DNA of 64,000 nt from Rhodoferax sp. (GTDB lineage Bacteria > Pseudomonadota > Gammaproteobacteria > Burkholderiales > Burkholderiaceae_C): contig NZ_JAQTXM010000004.1 of NCBI RefSeq assembly GCF_028688795.1, forward strand, positions 62,001-126,000, in the 5' to 3' direction. Within the stretch, counting starts at the first letter, position 1, and the number at the start of each line of letters is the position of its first letter. Positions 7,676-17,691 of this stretch are shown here, piece after piece. The position numbers were made by a program, and so were the translations under genes. The notes beneath the pieces were generated by a model, which saw only the letters and a program-made list of their open reading frames with translations, did no database searches and was not told where the DNA came from.

Positions 7676-10621
7676 TTACTTCACTGCATTGCCGTGACGC
7701 AAGAACGTCACTTCCACATCTTCTTCGACGATCATTCGTCCGTCTTGTTGAGGTGTGAGTCGTTTCTTGATCGACAAGCGATTGGAGTTATCCAGCACTG
7801 TGATGGCATTATAATCCGCCACCCAGCCTACGGGCTCCAGTTTAACGTCGATCACGTCGCTGCTGTAGCGGTTTCTCAGCGCGTACTCAATGGCAGAGAC
7901 TGCCACTGTGCTGGATTTAAGTGATTCATCCAAAGTACGGATAGTGGCTTTCTTCAATGCATCCAGCAGCTCTGGATTCATGTAGGTTTTATCAGGCACG
8001 CTCAGCGTAACCTTAAACGCTTGGCTGGCGTCGATGGTGCTCTCAATCCCGTCAGTCGCAAGAATGCGGATGTTTCCTTTTGTCACACGAGGATAAAAGT
8101 AAACCTTGGTCTGATCCAACAGACGCTGACTCAATGTTTCCAAGTCTTTTGTCAGCCAACCTACGAGCGATTGCGCAAAGTAGCTTCTGTAATCAGAGGC
8201 CGCCTTGTCGTTAGCAAAACGATATGCGCTCTCAATGGTGAACACGTCCACCAAATGCAGAATAGAAGTTTGCTTGCCGGCTTGCATTACCGGGAGTCCG
8301 CTGTTGTCCAATACTGTTTCACCTTTAAGGTACCTGTACCTCTGGACCCCTTTTGCATCAAGAACAGGATCACCGGCACGGTGAAGGTACTTGTAGACCA
8401 GTTTACCAGTTGCGTCGACTGTGAAAGCAGTGCCTGTCACTGGGTCGATATCAAAGACATCGTTTTCATACACCAGCGGGACGTCCTCTTCGTACTTCTG
8501 GTAAGATGCAGAACCTGGGACACTTTTACCCTGTGCCCACAAAGTCTTAAGCGAATGTCCAAACTCAACGCGCAAGCTCTCCAGACTGATGCCGGCTAAG
8601 ATGCTGCCATTGACAGTGTAGTCTTCCAACAGATCAATACTGAGTGCTTCATCAATGCTGGTGTACTCTGCTTGCGTTCCTTGCGGCAATACACAACCCA
8701 GAACAATCTTAAAGTCTTGCAACAAGTCGCACCGTGTAACCACAGACGACCGGCTCACTGTAAACGAAGACTGGTCCAATGTGTCATCTGCATCCAGAGC
8801 AAAATCTGTTTGCATGGTAAACACAAACACACGTTCACCGTCACTGTTTAAGTACGTTGTGTCGTTATTCAAGTAAGCAGGAGCCGCTTGCTTGCTGGAT
8901 GAATAGAAAAGCTGAGCAAAGACATGCTTGTCCTCCAAGGCCTTATAAGCATCGTTAGCGCGAGTGCTGATAATGAGTTTGTAATAGCCGTCAAATTTCT
9001 CAATGGTACTGGTGGTGTCCACAGAGACTTGTAACTGCGTGCTGACGTTGTCTTTTATAAACGTCTTAGAGACAATCTGAGGTGCCTCTAAATAGTACGG
9101 CCTGACTTCAAAAATATCAGACGTCGTATCAAGGACGTAGTAAAACGGAGAGAAGCTGTAATTGATCTTGTTCACCTCGGTGCACAGCAGGGCTGGGCTC
9201 ATAGATGCCAGGCTGTCATAAGCCGATTTAGAAACCAGTTTTGTCACCCCGTTCTTTGTCACGTACAGCGCACCCGAAGTCAACGTCACCGCAGACCCGT
9301 TATCCACCACACCGTGTGCTAAGCGACACTCGTCAAACGACAGCAACACCGTGGACATACCCGAAGCAGCAGGTGTGATCAAAGACAAATCAACAGGCGT
9401 GGGTAAGGGTTTTGTGGCCAGGAAGATGCGGTTCGTAATGGTGTCAACGTTCTTTACAATTTCATACCCCATATCCTCAACACTGCTTTGCAGCTGGATG
9501 TTTGTGATAGGCAACTGTTGAGGACCGATGTTGTTGTCAATCACGCGTTGGCGTAGCACATCAATTGACAAACTGTCCCGACCACCTGAAACAGTAGCTG
9601 TCGAATACACGGCCATTGTGCTCAAGTTAATGATTGGGGCTGTGTACTGCGTCGAATCAGCTGCGTCAATCGCTTTCCATTCCGTGGAGAAGTTATCCAG
9701 CTGGTAGCCCGACAGCATCAAGACAACAGGGCCCTTTGTGTAATAGATGTCTGTGCGGAGTTTTCCGCGCACCTTCCCAGATGTAACATACACGGAAGGG
9801 ATAGTAACACTAACTTTCCCTTCATACACTTGGAGCACAGCAGTAGGTGTACGAGGGTCGTAAATCTGCTGGGTATGTGTGGTCTGTATTTCTTTCCAGG
9901 AGTTATCGCTCTGTTGAATGTACACCCTGGCGTGGTAGAACTTATCAGGATGGGAGACAGTGGTAACAAATCCCGACGCAGCATTGACATCGTTGTATTT
10001 GGTAACAATGTCAAACTGGTTAACTTCTACGTTGAACTTAATGAAGGTGACACCGTCGTAAGCCGTAAGTTCCTCAAACTCAATCAGGTTGGTAGTGAGC
10101 TCTTGCAGTGGGGACGATACCGTGGTGTCGTAGACAACTTGTAAACCGCCATGGTCCAATTGCCGAATGTCAACCGGGTATTGAAGACTGAACGAAGTTT
10201 CTGCAACACGGAACACCGTGTTCCTAGGAATCGTAATCTTCTTTATCTTTGCAATCGGGTCCAACACCATGGCATTGATGACTTCGTCTTTTCGAAACAT
10301 CATCGTCCAGAAGGTACTGGCTGGTGCCGCAAATCGTCCGATGTAATCCTTGTCAGACATGTGTAGATACAGGTCTTCTTGTGACAGTGCAGAGGCAGGG
10401 TACTGGCGACGCGTCAGTGCTTCCATGTACTGCATGAAGGCAGCGGTGTTGGTGGCAGTGGTTTCCAGCGCAAACACAAACGGGTTGGTGGCGTCCACAA
10501 TTTCTACTGTGCCGTCGGTAGTGGCGCGAAGAACCTCCAAGGATACGCGTTGCATCTGAGCTGGATTGAAGCGATACTTTTCGATATTGCCAAGAATACT
10601 GGATACGGTAACTGATGCCAT
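7676..10621 (-). CDS. Large baseplate-type virion structural protein
   Basis: A 981-residue protein; start ATG preceded by AAAGGAAAAGAC on the minus strand. The N-terminal 150 residues (an alpha-helical start, then a stretch with LYLHMSDKDYIGRFAAP) have the general build of T4 gp6 / J-like baseplate wedge proteins: an opening helical region, a GxxAxPAS-type turn, then long beta-rich regions. The C-terminal part (about 880-960: IRTLDESLKSSTVAVSAIEY) also fits the end domain of J-like proteins. It is followed only by the terminator. I call it baseplate-type by this build and by its neighbours; it is not a firm match. Confidence 0.6.
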   Translation of the reverse strand: MASVTVSSILGNIEKYRFNPAQMQRVSLEVLRATTDGTVEIVDATNPFVFALETTATNTAAFMQYMEALTRRQYPASALSQEDLYLHMSDKDYIGRFAAPASTFWTMMFRKDEVINAMVLDPIAKIKKITIPRNTVFRVAETSFSLQYPVDIRQLDHGGLQVVYDTTVSSPLQELTTNLIEFEELTAYDGVTFIKFNVEVNQFDIVTKYNDVNAASGFVTTVSHPDKFYHARVYIQQSDNSWKEIQTTHTQQIYDPRTPTAVLQVYEGKVSVTIPSVYVTSGKVRGKLRTDIYYTKGPVVLMLSGYQLDNFSTEWKAIDAADSTQYTAPIINLSTMAVYSTATVSGGRDSLSIDVLRQRVIDNNIGPQQLPITNIQLQSSVEDMGYEIVKNVDTITNRIFLATKPLPTPVDLSLITPAASGMSTVLLSFDECRLAHGVVDNGSAVTLTSGALYVTKNGVTKLVSKSAYDSLASMSPALLCTEVNKINYSFSPFYYVLDTTSDIFEVRPYYLEAPQIVSKTFIKDNVSTQLQVSVDTTSTIEKFDGYYKLIISTRANDAYKALEDKHVFAQLFYSSSKQAAPAYLNNDTTYLNSDGERVFVFTMQTDFALDADDTLDQSSFTVSRSSVVTRCDLLQDFKIVLGCVLPQGTQAEYTSIDEALSIDLLEDYTVNGSILAGISLESLRVEFGHSLKTLWAQGKSVPGSASYQKYEEDVPLVYENDVFDIDPVTGTAFTVDATGKLVYKYLHRAGDPVLDAKGVQRYRYLKGETVLDNSGLPVMQAGKQTSILHLVDVFTIESAYRFANDKAASDYRSYFAQSLVGWLTKDLETLSQRLLDQTKVYFYPRVTKGNIRILATDGIESTIDASQAFKVTLSVPDKTYMNPELLDALKKATIRTLDESLKSSTVAVSAIEYALRNRYSSDVIDVKLEPVGWVADYNAITVLDNSNRLSIKKRLTPQQDGRMIVEEDVEVTFLRHGNAVK

Positions 10622-10635
10622 GTCTTTTCCTTTGA

Positions 10636-11682
10636 TTAGCTGGATAGTGCGCCCATATGGGCTTGGAACGCGATCATGGAGATTTGGAACACTTCACGTG
10701 AAACGTACCACTCCAACTCGTACGTATTGGGATTTATTCTGGGATACCCTCGGTTGTTGAAGACACTCAGTGCCTCTACGGGTATTTTCTGCATATTAGA
10801 AGCATACATGCTTTCACGCATGTTGGGATTGAATATCCCTACGGCTGCATTGAACTCATGCATGATGATGTCATCTTGGTAACATGCACCCATACACCGA
10901 AACCGAATGGCAATACGGTCGTTGTTAGCGTTCAGCGGTGTTTCTGAATCGTAATCGAATGCCGAGCCCATAGGAACGTCATAAGGAAACGCAGCGCCCG
11001 TGCAGCCAATCTTCTGAACATACCGCTTGTTCTTATCCAGCACGAGTCGATAAATTCGTGTGTTGTAATCAATCTCGTTTTTAACCATGAAGTCCGGGTA
11101 AGGGACCATGATGCCTTTGAAAACAGAAGCCGCGTAAGAAATCCATGTATGAAATAAAGATCGAATGGGATCACCAACCATATTGCGGAAGGTCGCCGTA
11201 ATATCGTATGCTGAGTAGATGTCTAGGGAGCTGTCCACCATGCTGAATGTTTCTTTGTAAGCGCCGGGCTCACTGGAATAATAATCCAGAACGGGGTCTG
11301 GCCATCCGGTGCATGACAGTAAGTGGTTTGTCAGCAATGGCATAAATGCGTTTTCGTGATCCACAAATGGGCACGAATAAGCAAAGTCCGAGATGTTCAA
11401 TCGCGGATCAAGGTAGCACCGAATAATGCGCTGTATGCTGGCAGCTTCGCTAGTCAGCAGTGGAATGAAACTTCTCTCTGCGCGCACGTTCGATGAGGAC
11501 AAATTCAGCTGTGGGCGCGTAAAAAAGGTCAGGCCGTAGACATCTCGATTAATTGGTACGGGGCTGGGCGTCTGCCGATGGTTAATGCCATAGAACACCG
11601 AACCAATCGAACTGTTGGCATCTCCCAACGAAGTGGTCTTATACACTTCGTTGAGTGTCGTGTTAATTTTGTTTTCATTCAT
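10636..11682 (-). CDS. Virion structural protein, unknown
   Basis: A 348-residue protein lying 14 bases upstream of the large baseplate-type gene on the same strand, so they form a two-gene operon. It has no recognised domain; it is rich in aromatic residues and mixed alpha/beta, as baseplate or neck proteins are. Its ATG at 11682 has only a weak AAGAGAAAAAG before it. The gene starts only 30 bases from the divergent gene at 11713. Confidence 0.75.
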   Translation of the reverse strand: MNENKINTTLNEVYKTTSLGDANSSIGSVFYGINHRQTPSPVPINRDVYGLTFFTRPQLNLSSSNVRAERSFIPLLTSEAASIQRIIRCYLDPRLNISDFAYSCPFVDHENAFMPLLTNHLLSCTGWPDPVLDYYSSEPGAYKETFSMVDSSLDIYSAYDITATFRNMVGDPIRSLFHTWISYAASVFKGIMVPYPDFMVKNEIDYNTRIYRLVLDKNKRYVQKIGCTGAAFPYDVPMGSAFDYDSETPLNANNDRIAIRFRCMGACYQDDIIMHEFNAAVGIFNPNMRESMYASNMQKIPVEALSVFNNRGYPRINPNTYELEWYVSREVFQISMIAFQAHMGALSS

Positions 11683-11712
11683 CTTTTTCTCTTTTCTTAA
11701 GGAATAATAACC

Positions 11713-12843
11713 ATGACCCCTATTGCTACTGGTGCCGCTGTGTCTGGGGCGCTGAGCGTGGCTGCTCAGACATTCGGCGCTTTAGAAGTCGCCACAAAGA
11801 AATACCAAAAAGGCAACAAGTACCTCAACAACGTCTCGCTGATTGATGTCACGCAAGTCGCGCGCGTAGAGCCGATTGCACTGATTGATGTGGATTGCAT
11901 GAACTTAGAGTACGTCAATGACGTGGTCGAGACCATGCATACACTATTCAGCGGTTACTACCTGCAAGCCATCAACCTGCTGGGCAATGTGGGTGGCGTG
12001 AGCGTTGCAAAGCGTTTGGCGCCTCTGAATCCCAATCGCGGCATCGGGTTTGAGTCGTATGACGATTGGCGCCTGGACATGCAAGCGTATGCACACAAGC
12101 TGCCTACGTCTCATAACAAACCTGCGCTAGAGAGCAAAGGAGCACCTGTTGTTGACCGCAGCATGAATGCGACCGACAAAGAGGTCGTCTCGCTCAATGA
12201 AGTCTCGAACCTGTGCGTGGGCAAACTGTTCAATGTGGTGATCCGTAACGACGACCAATCGGTCACGGTCCCTGTAGCAATTCGCCTGATGGTTTCCAAC
12301 CTACCTACAAACACGCTTGTCAATATGTTGACCTTCAAGGACAACTTTGACATGGACATGAAGGAGCGCTACCACGCTTGGCGTGCTGGGCGTTTGAGCT
12401 TCATCAAAGACTTGATCCTTTGCCGTGATCTGATTGAGAAGCACCGCAACGCCATCATCAACGACAAGTCTGGCGTGTACGCAGAAATGCTCAAGCGCGA
12501 AAACAACAACATGAAGTCAGGGCTGCTTAACAACAACCCGTCGTTGGCTACTGCCTCTAACCTGGTCATCATTTCTTCGGAAACACTGGCCGACATAGAG
12601 CATAAGATCAACGGAAAGTTTTCAAACTTCAAAGTGCGTCAAGCAGTGTTTGAGAACACCAACCTGATGATCATGGCCGTGGTCGACAAGGACTGGGGTA
12701 TGACCACGTTCTATTTCCGTGGCATGACGGAAACTACCCAGGTCTCTGTTCGTGGCCTGCGCAGCTCGAAGAAGGGCGGTGGTTCTTCTGAAGTGCTGGA
12801 CGTCATGAAAGCTTTCATCTCCGGTAGCAACCCCAGCCTGTAA
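11713..12843 (+). CDS. Structural-type protein, unknown (376 aa)
   Basis: Start ATG after TAAGGAATAATAACC. The N-terminus is small-residue rich (ATGAAVSGALSVAAQTFGALE) and could be a signal-like or membrane-touching helix. Inside it has PALESKG (about 138-144), a possible (S/A/G)xE maturation site. The C-terminus is glycine and serine rich. It is first in a three-gene unit (11713-14379) whose genes use high-expression codons, which fits a virion component. No family recognised. Confidence 0.75.
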   Translation: MTPIATGAAVSGALSVAAQTFGALEVATKKYQKGNKYLNNVSLIDVTQVARVEPIALIDVDCMNLEYVNDVVETMHTLFSGYYLQAINLLGNVGGVSVAKRLAPLNPNRGIGFESYDDWRLDMQAYAHKLPTSHNKPALESKGAPVVDRSMNATDKEVVSLNEVSNLCVGKLFNVVIRNDDQSVTVPVAIRLMVSNLPTNTLVNMLTFKDNFDMDMKERYHAWRAGRLSFIKDLILCRDLIEKHRNAIINDKSGVYAEMLKRENNNMKSGLLNNNPSLATASNLVIISSETLADIEHKINGKFSNFKVRQAVFENTNLMIMAVVDKDWGMTTFYFRGMTETTQVSVRGLRSSKKGGGSSEVLDVMKAFISGSNPSL

Positions 12844-12863
12844 CAATAAACAAAGCAGTTATC

Positions 12864-13766
12864 ATGAACATCCTCCATTACCTTAAAGGTCTCCTGCCGT
12901 CTTTCAAGAAAGACAAGATTGTTGAAAGCTGCGAGATCATCGGCAACAGCATCCGTGAACACACCTTGCCTGCTTATGTGTCGGCAGAGGCCCTCTTCGA
13001 GGGTCGCAAATACAACTCTCAAGAAGCTAAAGATTTTGCAACCGTATACGACAAGAAGGTCGGTCGCGTGCACGGCAAGAACATGATGGGCTCTATCCGT
13101 GAAGGTTTGGAGAACACACTCGTTCTGTTGCAGAAGATTTCCTCTGATGCGAATCACCTATTCTCCGAAACAGAGACCAACCTGAGCATCACCTACGGCA
13201 AAGCTACTTGCCTTCGTTTGATTGATGCCGCAGACTACGTCAATGAATTCAGTCGCAAACTGCTGAATTACATGTTTGTCTTGGAGACCGCCAGTGCGGA
13301 CGAGCACGTCAGTGTGAAAGACTGCATTTCCGATGCAGAAATCAAGATGCTCAACGATGGCTTCTTTGACTTCTGCCTGTGTATGCAAGTGCTCAAGCGT
13401 GACGTCAAAGACATTGAGAAGGTCATCAAAGACATTCCTGATGCGATCATCACGCCGATGACCGAAAAGACATTGCCTGCTACGATTGGCCGTGACAAGA
13501 TCGACCCCTTCCTTCTGACGAACTTGTCGGTGAAGATCAATCCGATTTACAAAATCGGCATGATGGTGGCAGAGCGCCAGGCGAACAAATACAAGTGCGC
13601 CAAGGCTGAACTGGAACTGCTGCAGCTGCGCAAACTCAATCTGGAAAAGCTCTACGAAAAGACCCATGACGCCAAGCTCCAAAAAGAGATTGAATACATG
13701 GAAAACCGCGTGACCAGCCTGAACTACGCTGTTGCCAAAATGGAGAAGGAGTACAACAATGAATAA
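12864..13766 (+). CDS. Helical structural-type protein, unknown (300 aa)
   Basis: Predicted to be almost all helix. The last 70 residues form a charged coiled coil (KAELELLQLRKLNLEKLYEK and on). It follows the previous gene by 20 bases and overlaps the next by 8 bases, so the three are probably co-translated. No family recognised. Confidence 0.78.
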   Translation: MNILHYLKGLLPSFKKDKIVESCEIIGNSIREHTLPAYVSAEALFEGRKYNSQEAKDFATVYDKKVGRVHGKNMMGSIREGLENTLVLLQKISSDANHLFSETETNLSITYGKATCLRLIDAADYVNEFSRKLLNYMFVLETASADEHVSVKDCISDAEIKMLNDGFFDFCLCMQVLKRDVKDIEKVIKDIPDAIITPMTEKTLPATIGRDKIDPFLLTNLSVKINPIYKIGMMVAERQANKYKCAKAELELLQLRKLNLEKLYEKTHDAKLQKEIEYMENRVTSLNYAVAKMEKEYNNE

Positions 13767-14379
13767 TAATGAGCAACTCATTAACGGACTGAAGGTTTAC
13801 CCTTCTGGTTTTCTAGGCAGTCCTAATGTTCCGCAAACCAAGCCTATCGACATTGTCACCACTGCCAGCCGGTTACTGAGTAAAGGCTTTACACCTCAAC
13901 ACAGCAACTATCTGGCTAACGCAGAGGTGTGTGACATCTGGGTAGACGTGATCTCTGGAGATCCCGACTATAATACGTTTGCTTTCAAGCAACGTATTTT
14001 ACAGTGTGCTCTGGCTTCCTTTGGTACTGAGCGCATCATGGACTGGATCAATGCGCAGCAGATCAATCCTAAGGCGGGTGACAACCATTACCGTTGGATT
14101 GATGAAACGATTCTCTATGTCTTTGAAGGCAAGAATCGAGAGATGTCTAGCAATAACTGGACCACGCTCTTGAGTGCCGGTGGCGTGGGCACGAACCGCA
14201 GCATACAAAGTCGGATCATCAAACACTATCTGTTAGGTGAACCGGACAAAAACATTTGGCGCCATGCGCCATATCGCGGTGACATGACCGTGCGTGAATT
14301 CATCCTAGCGTGGGTGCGCGCTAAAGGCGGTATGGAAGATTTAACCACATCGCTCAATGTCCTGTTTGGCAAACGCTAA
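13759..14379 (+). CDS. Structural-type protein, unknown (206 aa)
   Basis: The start is the ATG at 13759, inside the end of the previous gene, because AAGGAG lies 8 bases before it; a longer frame back to 13732 would need a TTG inside the upstream coding region. The sequence begins MNNNEQLINGLKVYPSG. Ends just before the terminator at 14388. No family recognised. Confidence 0.78.
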   Translation: MNNNEQLINGLKVYPSGFLGSPNVPQTKPIDIVTTASRLLSKGFTPQHSNYLANAEVCDIWVDVISGDPDYNTFAFKQRILQCALASFGTERIMDWINAQQINPKAGDNHYRWIDETILYVFEGKNREMSSNNWTTLLSAGGVGTNRSIQSRIIKHYLLGEPDKNIWRHAPYRGDMTVREFILAWVRAKGGMEDLTTSLNVLFGKR

Positions 14380-14387
14380 CTAAAGAC

Positions 14388-14418
14388 CATAATAGGGGTT
14401 AGTCCCCTATTATGCCGC
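14388..14418 (+). terminator. 11-bp hairpin running into TTATGCCG
   Basis: Stem 14388-14398 with 14404-14414, loop TTAGT, perfect. The 3' arm ends in TTATG and continues CCGCCTATTAAA, matching the TATG box of the other composite elements. The P4 gene starts 40 bases later. Confidence 0.75.
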
Positions 14419-14457
14419 CTATTAAATGAAACCCTTAAACTTACTAAAGGAAGAAAC

Positions 14458-16053
14458 ATGAGTCGCTTTTCAATTGCACGTTTTGCCATGGAATCCGAGG
14501 ACGCTCCGGATGAAAACCTGGACACTGATCAGACGATCACTGAAGACGAAAATGGTAATCCTCCAGAAGACAACTCTGGTGATACTGAGACCGATCCTGC
14601 CGAAGATGATGAAGTTGATCCTGCTGACGAACCTATTATCTTCCCCGAGGTCGGTAATCTGAATGTGGATAAAGTCGCCGAAGTTCTGGATGAGGAAAGC
14701 ACCCGCAAAGACGTAACCGATGAAGCGATTGAAGAAGCAGGTGTGTTGACTGCTGCTGTTGAAGCGATGGCAGAACAAATGCACAGCAACGGTACGTTGT
14801 CTGTCGCCATGCTCAACCTTGCCAACGCCGTCTATTCGGGTGCAAAGAATCGACTGGGTGCTCCTGAGGAAACTTATAAGAGCTTCGGTCTGGAGAGCTT
14901 TGAGAAAAACTACAAGTTGTCTCCTACCGTCAAGAACCGCAGCCGCGTAGCACTGGAAGGTCTTGGCAGCATGATTAACTCAGTCTGGCAAGCTGTGGTT
15001 AAGGCCATTCAACGCGCAATCGATTGGGTGCGTAATCTCTTCTCCGGTTTCTTTAAGGCGGCAGGGCGGTCGAAGAAAACCACGCAAGATACCATGAGTG
15101 CGATTCTGAAGATTCGCAACACTCCCAGGTATGAAGACTACTTAAAGAAAACTTCGATCGACAAGACCGCCTACGTCACATTGACACCTGACAAACACAA
15201 GTATTTGACCATTGACGGCAAAGACCCTTCTGAGGTCAAGACGACATACACCGACATGAAGTCCCAGCGAGCGGTGTACGATGGGGCACCGAATGATTAC
15301 TTAGGCGCATTTGAGCACCTTGCAGGTTTGGCAAAAACGCATGAGAACTACCCCAAGGTGTTCAGCAAGCAATTTACAGATGACGTGACTGCTATCTGTA
15401 AAGACCTGAGCGATAACAAAGACTTGGATCAGCGTCCTTCGTTTTGCGACTTGGGTCAGCTGTTTCAAAAGGGGTATTTAGTTGTCCCAACGGGTCAGAC
15501 CTATCTTGGTAAAACACCTGCTGCGCAAGACATGGTCTATCTGGTCAACCAAAACTATCTAGGCGATCTGCACATCTTCAATTACGTGTGTCCGTTTGAT
15601 TTAACCAACTACGCACAGACAATCCACTACTTGACTGAGTGGAAGTTTGAAGTCAACGTCAAGGCTGATTCGGTATCCACAGGCGCCATGCCTTACATGG
15701 ACACTGAATACATGAAGGCGTGCAACCAGAAAGTCATTGAGATCAACAACATCCTTGACAAGTACGAGCTGACACTGGACGTGATGACGGACTTCCAAGC
15801 ACGATTAAAGAAACTGGCTGAGCAGATGGTGATTGACTCTACAGAATTCTTAAAGGAAACCACCACGAACGGTACATCGCAAAAGGGCCGTGCTCAGATT
15901 TATCTGGATCTCTCCAAGATGGTCAACAACGTGGTAAGCAACATCAACACCGGAATGGTAAAGACCGCAACCCACCTTGGACAAGTCTGCGCTGCATGGA
16001 ACAGCTACCTGAAAGAGGTATTGATTAAAGAGCAAAAGATTGTAGCGCAATAA
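14458..16053 (+). CDS. Internal head-type protein, paralog P4
   Basis: A 531-residue, most divergent member of the family. The N-terminal 80 residues are extremely acidic (Asp/Glu-rich, DNA-mimic-like charge), with AME at 10-12. The IAVEHFC signature has decayed, but GLE (144-146), ALE (165-167) and the helix NSVWQAVVKAIQRAIDWVRN remain in the same order. AAAGGAAGAAAC precedes the ATG. Mature protein is expected to start near residue 168 if cleaved as in phiKZ. Confidence 0.78.
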   Translation: MSRFSIARFAMESEDAPDENLDTDQTITEDENGNPPEDNSGDTETDPAEDDEVDPADEPIIFPEVGNLNVDKVAEVLDEESTRKDVTDEAIEEAGVLTAAVEAMAEQMHSNGTLSVAMLNLANAVYSGAKNRLGAPEETYKSFGLESFEKNYKLSPTVKNRSRVALEGLGSMINSVWQAVVKAIQRAIDWVRNLFSGFFKAAGRSKKTTQDTMSAILKIRNTPRYEDYLKKTSIDKTAYVTLTPDKHKYLTIDGKDPSEVKTTYTDMKSQRAVYDGAPNDYLGAFEHLAGLAKTHENYPKVFSKQFTDDVTAICKDLSDNKDLDQRPSFCDLGQLFQKGYLVVPTGQTYLGKTPAAQDMVYLVNQNYLGDLHIFNYVCPFDLTNYAQTIHYLTEWKFEVNVKADSVSTGAMPYMDTEYMKACNQKVIEINNILDKYELTLDVMTDFQARLKKLAEQMVIDSTEFLKETTTNGTSQKGRAQIYLDLSKMVNNVVSNINTGMVKTATHLGQVCAAWNSYLKEVLIKEQKIVAQ

Positions 16054-16232
16054 AGAAGTGCTCTAAAATACCACCTATTTTCTGACAATAGCAATAGGGC
16101 TTCGCTTAATTGAAATATCTATTGTGTGTGAAAGTGGCAGAAACTGCACTTACCACCTTTGCGGGAGAGAAGGTAGCCCGTGAATTCTCAAAAAGCTTTT
16201 TGACAATTTTCTTTTTTTACTGGAGTAAGAAT

Positions 16233-17570
16233 ATGCGTAAAGGTATCATGGCTTTCGAAAGCATGGATGGCGAAGTCGACGGCGGCGCTGACGTTGCAGA
16301 ATTTGCCGAATCGGCTGAATCCGACATCATCGAGATGGACGAAGCCAACAACAACATCCAAGGTCTGGATGATGGCATGGATGAAGCAGAAGAAACTGCT
16401 GACACTCTGGACAAGATGGGCGAGTCGCTGGGCGAAGCTGCTGAAGACGGCGGCATCTCTGAGCCGGCCGCCGAAGCCGTGCGCGTCGCGGTGGAACACC
16501 TCTGCGCCCGCATCGGCATGCCTGCAGGCACCCGCGTCATGCCTTCGATGGAAAGCTTTGGTGACCGCTCCTCGCGCGTCGCTGCGACCATGGAAGCCAT
16601 GGATGGCATCAAGGCTCGCGCCAAGAGCATCTGGGAAGCCATCGTCAAGGTGTTCAACCAAGCCATCGACTGGGTCAAGGATTTCTTCCGCAAGCTGACT
16701 GACGGTTCGCTCAAGCTGAAGAAGCGTGCTGAGAAAATCATTACTGAAACGGGTAAACTAGGCAGCAAGACGATCAAGGCAGATGCAAAGATTGCTGCCG
16801 GAGGATTTGGTAAACAGCTGGTTGTTGGTGACAAAATTCCCGAAGGTTCCGACTTTGTTTCCAAGGTCGGAGAATATTCGAAAACCCAAAAAGAACTGAA
16901 TACCAAAATTAAAGGTATGTCAGACAACGGCAAAAACGCCGTTAAGGACATCATGTCCGCAGTCGAAAGCGGCGATGCGCTGAAAGAAAAAATTGGTAAA
17001 GCTGCAAAAACCATGCTAGGTATGTGGACTGGTAAAAACAGCAGCAATACCGAACTTCAAATTGACGGCATGCAGCTGGGTGAATACGCCCTTATTTTCG
17101 GCAACAAATCCTTCTATAGTCGCGTTCCTATGCACATGGAAACCCAAAAAGAGGATGCGGCTTTTGAGGAAATGATCAAAAATACAAAGTTCACCGTGGC
17201 TAACAGCGCAGGTGAAAAAGAAGCCAAGGAACTTGCTAAAGAAATCACTGCTCTTCAAAAAGAAGAAATCAAGTCGGTAGCTACTGCCATTAAGGCAAAC
17301 ATGGAGCTTTATAAGGACTACAATAAAGAGATTAAGGCTCTTGAAGAGTCTCGCGACTCTGTTCGCAAGGGTATGGATCGCGTTAAAAACGCATTCAGTG
17401 AGTCAGACCGGACAGCAGCTCGGATTGCTAAAATTTACGTCTCGGCATTGACAGCTGGCGCTTCTTCGCTGCGCAGCTACGACATCAAGACCTGCAAAGC
17501 TGCGCTGGACTATTGCACCGCTTCGCTGAAGTCGGCTGGCGCTCCGGAAGCCAAGAAGGAAGGCAAGTAA
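16233..17570 (+). CDS. Internal head-type protein, paralog P5
   Basis: A 445-residue paralog. I start it at the ATG at 16233 because TGGAG lies 7 bases before it and the protein then begins MRKGIMAFESMDGE, like the other paralogs; the frame is open upstream to 16110 but that stretch is not protein-like. Signature VAVEHLCARIG (86-96), site SME (105-107), TME (119-121), then KSIWEAIVKVFNQAIDWVKD. The N-terminal 170 codons are strongly biased to C/G third positions, unlike the middle of the gene, which hints at high expression or recombination between paralogs. Confidence 0.82.
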   Translation: MRKGIMAFESMDGEVDGGADVAEFAESAESDIIEMDEANNNIQGLDDGMDEAEETADTLDKMGESLGEAAEDGGISEPAAEAVRVAVEHLCARIGMPAGTRVMPSMESFGDRSSRVAATMEAMDGIKARAKSIWEAIVKVFNQAIDWVKDFFRKLTDGSLKLKKRAEKIITETGKLGSKTIKADAKIAAGGFGKQLVVGDKIPEGSDFVSKVGEYSKTQKELNTKIKGMSDNGKNAVKDIMSAVESGDALKEKIGKAAKTMLGMWTGKNSSNTELQIDGMQLGEYALIFGNKSFYSRVPMHMETQKEDAAFEEMIKNTKFTVANSAGEKEAKELAKEITALQKEEIKSVATAIKANMELYKDYNKEIKALEESRDSVRKGMDRVKNAFSESDRTAARIAKIYVSALTAGASSLRSYDIKTCKAALDYCTASLKSAGAPEAKKEGK

Positions 17571-17579
17571 GCATACCTA

Positions 17580-17657
17580 CTTCTGAGTGATCCTCAGAAG
17601 TAAGTAGCTGATTGTTAAGCATAAATACCCTCGGCACAACCGAGGGTATTTATGCTG
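17580..17657 (+). terminator. Double hairpin then TTATGCTG box
   Basis: First hairpin CTTCTGAG / CTCAGAAG at 17580-17600. Second is a 17-bp perfect stem, 17618-17634 with 17640-17656, loop CACAA, bounded by AGCATAA and TTATGCT and followed by GTGTGTAAAA. It ends the P5 transcript; the TTATGCTGTGT may start the P6-P7 transcript. Confidence 0.82.
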
Positions 17658-17691
17658 TGTGTAAAATTCCCCTATGACAGAAAGTAAAAAC

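Noticed and set aside
16110..16232. N-terminal extension of P5
   Set aside because: The ribosome site TGGAG and the family-like start support ATG 16233; the extension has no similarity to other paralogs.
16217..17047. 276-codon minus-strand frame opposite P5
   Set aside because: Ser/Pro-rich shadow of the biased N-terminal part of P5; P5 has family support.
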